Positions 15,850-17,806 of a stretch of DNA of 17,806 nucleotides are shown in pieces (the first letter of the stretch is position 1; every line of letters begins with the position of its first letter). The DNA comes from CAISIP01 sp963974265 (lineage in GTDB: Bacteria; Pseudomonadota; Gammaproteobacteria; Burkholderiales; Burkholderiaceae_C): assembly GCA_963974265.1 (NCBI GenBank), contig CAXBDR010000081.1, forward strand, positions 1 to 17,806, in the 5' to 3' direction. Under the pieces are notes generated by a model. The model had not been told where the DNA came from. It ran no database searches and saw only the letters and a program-made list of their open reading frames with translations. A program made the translations under genes and the position numbers.

Positions 15850-17806
15850 AGGCGTGCCCTGGGTCGGCCAGCAGCCGTTCTCCACCGACCAGCACATGTT
15901 CGCCAACCTGGGCGACGGCACGTACTTCCACAGCGGCCTGCTCGCGGTGCGCCAGAGCATCGCCGCCGGCGTCAACATCACCTACAAGATCCTGTACAAC
16001 GACGCGGTCGCGATGACCGGCGGCCAGCAGGTCGGCGAGCGGCCCGAAGGCCACTCGGTGGTGCAGATTGCGCAGTCCATGAAAGCCGAAGGGGCCGTGA
16101 AGATCGTCGTCGTCACCGACGAGCCCGAGAAATACGATGGCGTCAAGCTGGTGGACGGCGTGGCGGTGCTGCACCGCGACACCCTGGATGCGGTGCAGCG
16201 CGAGTTCCGCGAGATCAAGGGCACGACCGTCATCATCTACGACCAGACCTGCGCCACCGAGAAGCGGCGCCGGCGCAAGCGCGGCACCATGGTCGATCCG
16301 GCCAAGCGCGTAGTCATCAACGAGCTGGTCTGCGAGGGCTGCGGCGACTGCGGCGTGCAGTCCAACTGCATGAGCGTCGAGCCGCTGGAGACCGAGTTCG
16401 GCCGCAAGCGCCAGATCAACCAGTCGACCTGCAACAAGGACATGTCCTGTCTCAAGGGCTTCTGCCCGAGCTTCATCACCGTCGAAGGCGGGCAGCTCAA
16501 GAAGAAGGCCAAGGACAAGGCCTTGTCACCGTTCGAGATGGGGCCCTTGCCCGAGCCGGCGCCGATCGTGCTGGACGCGGCGATCGGCCAGGTCTGGGGC
16601 ATCATCGTGGCCGGTGTCGGCGGCACCGGCGTCATCACCATCGGCCAGCTGCTGGGCATGGCGGCGCACATCGAGGGCAAGGGCATCGTCACCCAGGATG
16701 CGGCCGGCCTGGCGCAGAAGGGCGGCGCCACCTGGAGCCACGTGCTGATCGGCGAGCGCCAGCAGGACATCCGCACCACCCGTGTCAGCATGGCCGCGGC
16801 CGACCTGATCATCGGTTGCGACCCGCTGGTGGCGGCGGGCAAGGAAACCATGCTGCGCATGCGCGAAGGCCGCACCCACGTGGCGCTCAATTCGCACAGC
16901 ACGCCGACGGCGGCCTTCGTGCGCGACGGCAACTGGCAGAACCCGGCCGACGCCTGTGCCGCCGAGATCGCGCAGGCGGTGGGGGTGGACGGCGTGGGCA
17001 CGTTTAACGCCGATGCCGCCGCCACCAAGCTCATGGGCGACAGCATCTACACCAATCCGATGATGCTGGGTTACGCCTGGCAAAAGGGCTGGATCCCGCT
17101 GGGCCGCGATTCCCTGATCCGCGCCATCGAACTCAACGCGGTACAGGTCGACAACAACAAGGCCGCCTTCGAGTGGGGCCGGCGCGCCGCACACGACTGG
17201 GCCAGCGTCGAGAAGCTGCTCACGCCGGCGCAGGTGCTGCAGTTCAAGAAACGCGAGACGCTGGACGACATCGTCAGCCGCCGGATTGCGTTCCTGACCG
17301 ACTACCAGAACGCCGCGTACGCAGCGCAGTACAAGGCCTTCGTCGACAAGGTGCGCGCGGCCGAGGGCAAGCTGGACAAGACGCTGCTGACCGAGAGCGT
17401 GGCACGGTACCTGTTCAAGCTGATGGCCTACAAGGACGAATACGAGGTGGCGCGCCTGCACGCCGACACGGCGTTCCTGGACAAGGTCGGCGCCATGTTC
17501 GAAGGCGACTTCACGCTGAACTACCACCTGGCGCCGCCGCTGCTGGCCAAGCGCAACGACAAGGGTGAACTGCAGAAGCAGAAGTTCGGGCCGAAGATGT
17601 TGACGGGCTTTCGCCTGCTGGCCAGACTCAAGGGCCTGCGCGGCACGGCGCTGGATATCTTCGGGCGCAGCGAGGAGCGCAAGACCGAGCGCGCCCTGAT
17701 CGGCGAGTACCGCGCCAGCATCGAGGAAGTGCTGGGCACACTTGCGGCCGACAACCATGCCATGGCGGTGGAGATCGCGCGCCTGCCCGAGAAGATCAAG
17801 GGGTAC
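15548..17806 (+). CDS. Indolepyruvate ferredoxin oxidoreductase, C-terminal part (continues past window)
   Basis: This is the continuation of the preceding enzyme in the +1 frame, open to the last base. An ATG at 15548 could in principle start it, but family sequence begins around LIARAIAERVTKMG. Visible in order are CSGCPHNTSTKVPEGSRAM near 15720, and the thiamine-diphosphate site with GDGTYFHSGLL from 15911 and NDAVAMTGGQQ from 15998. Next comes an iron-sulfur region with CEGCGDCGVQSNC (16331-16369) and CNKDMSCLKGFC (16430-16465). A gamma-type domain follows, with GVGGTGVITIGQLLG near 16620 and DAAGLAQKGGATWSHVLIGE. The C-terminal region is the one typical of the single-chain proteobacterial form. 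All cofactor motifs look intact. Summed with the N-terminal part the length is about 1165 residues, so only a short tail is missing at the window edge. In aromatic-degrading betaproteobacteria such enzymes feed aryl-acetyl-CoA pathways; the exact substrate here is not determinable. Confidence 0.92.
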   Translation, partial: MRSLIARAIAERVTKMGLDADMQARIDAQMAILQAKEQAMQVLELGGVKGADRQPWFCSGCPHNTSTKVPEGSRAMAGIGCHFMATWMDRATIGFTQMGGEGVPWVGQQPFSTDQHMFANLGDGTYFHSGLLAVRQSIAAGVNITYKILYNDAVAMTGGQQVGERPEGHSVVQIAQSMKAEGAVKIVVVTDEPEKYDGVKLVDGVAVLHRDTLDAVQREFREIKGTTVIIYDQTCATEKRRRRKRGTMVDPAKRVVINELVCEGCGDCGVQSNCMSVEPLETEFGRKRQINQSTCNKDMSCLKGFCPSFITVEGGQLKKKAKDKALSPFEMGPLPEPAPIVLDAAIGQVWGIIVAGVGGTGVITIGQLLGMAAHIEGKGIVTQDAAGLAQKGGATWSHVLIGERQQDIRTTRVSMAAADLIIGCDPLVAAGKETMLRMREGRTHVALNSHSTPTAAFVRDGNWQNPADACAAEIAQAVGVDGVGTFNADAAATKLMGDSIYTNPMMLGYAWQKGWIPLGRDSLIRAIELNAVQVDNNKAAFEWGRRAAHDWASVEKLLTPAQVLQFKKRETLDDIVSRRIAFLTDYQNAAYAAQYKAFVDKVRAAEGKLDKTLLTESVARYLFKLMAYKDEYEVARLHADTAFLDKVGAMFEGDFTLNYHLAPPLLAKRNDKGELQKQKFGPKMLTGFRLLARLKGLRGTALDIFGRSEERKTERALIGEYRASIEEVLGTLAADNHAMAVEIARLPEKIKGY

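Noticed and set aside
15548..17806. The downstream oxidoreductase part as an independent subunit gene starting at ATG 15548
   Set aside because: The ATG lies within the repeat, has no ribosome-binding site and starts mid-domain. The fused single-chain family explains both halves better.

Overview
The window is about 17.8 kb of GC-rich, densely coding chromosomal DNA. Gene content, codon use and the family versions seen (a Burkholderiales-type YhdP, a DctS/FixL-like kinase, a fused indolepyruvate oxidoreductase) point to a betaproteobacterium, most likely of the Burkholderiales. This is inference from protein resemblance; there is no rRNA or other phylogenetic marker here. I see no mobile element, CRISPR array, tRNA or rRNA. 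Most of the window looks like ordinary housekeeping chromosome.

Left part (1-4340). The last 60 codons of an unidentified plus-strand gene run tail to tail into a minus-strand gene for a degenerate HD-GYP-like protein (165-1400). Upstream of that on the same strand lies glnE (1551-4340), the bifunctional glutamine synthetase adenylyltransferase/adenylyl-removing enzyme of nitrogen control.

Middle part (4368-12177, plus strand). Head to head with glnE, 27 bp away, is yhdP (4368-8477), a giant AsmA-like inner-membrane protein of lipid transport to the outer membrane. It is followed 13 bp later by a Nit1-type carbon-nitrogen hydrolase (8491-9324). Next comes a two-component pair: a membrane PAS histidine kinase (9409-11538) and a FixJ/LuxR-type response regulator (11551-12177).

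Right part (12216-17806). A 57-codon minus-strand gene for a single-span membrane protein (12216-12389) is reported from direct reading. Its ATG shares the tetranucleotide CATG with the ATG of the divergent lytic transglycosylase gene mltA (12388-13605). A Lrp/AsnC regulator (13631-14164, minus) is divergent from a large fused indolepyruvate ferredoxin oxidoreductase gene (14302 to beyond the window end). A 15-bp perfect-arm palindrome lies in the regulator's leader.

The oxidoreductase gene is broken by a +1 frameshift at about 15538-15575. The break coincides with a 19-nt imperfect tandem repeat whose two copies differ mostly at synonymous positions. This looks like either a damaged gene or a seam between two strain haplotypes in an assembly. 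The most notable points are this frameshift, the shared-start divergent pair with its small membrane protein, and the HD-GYP protein that has lost its metal-binding and GYP signatures.
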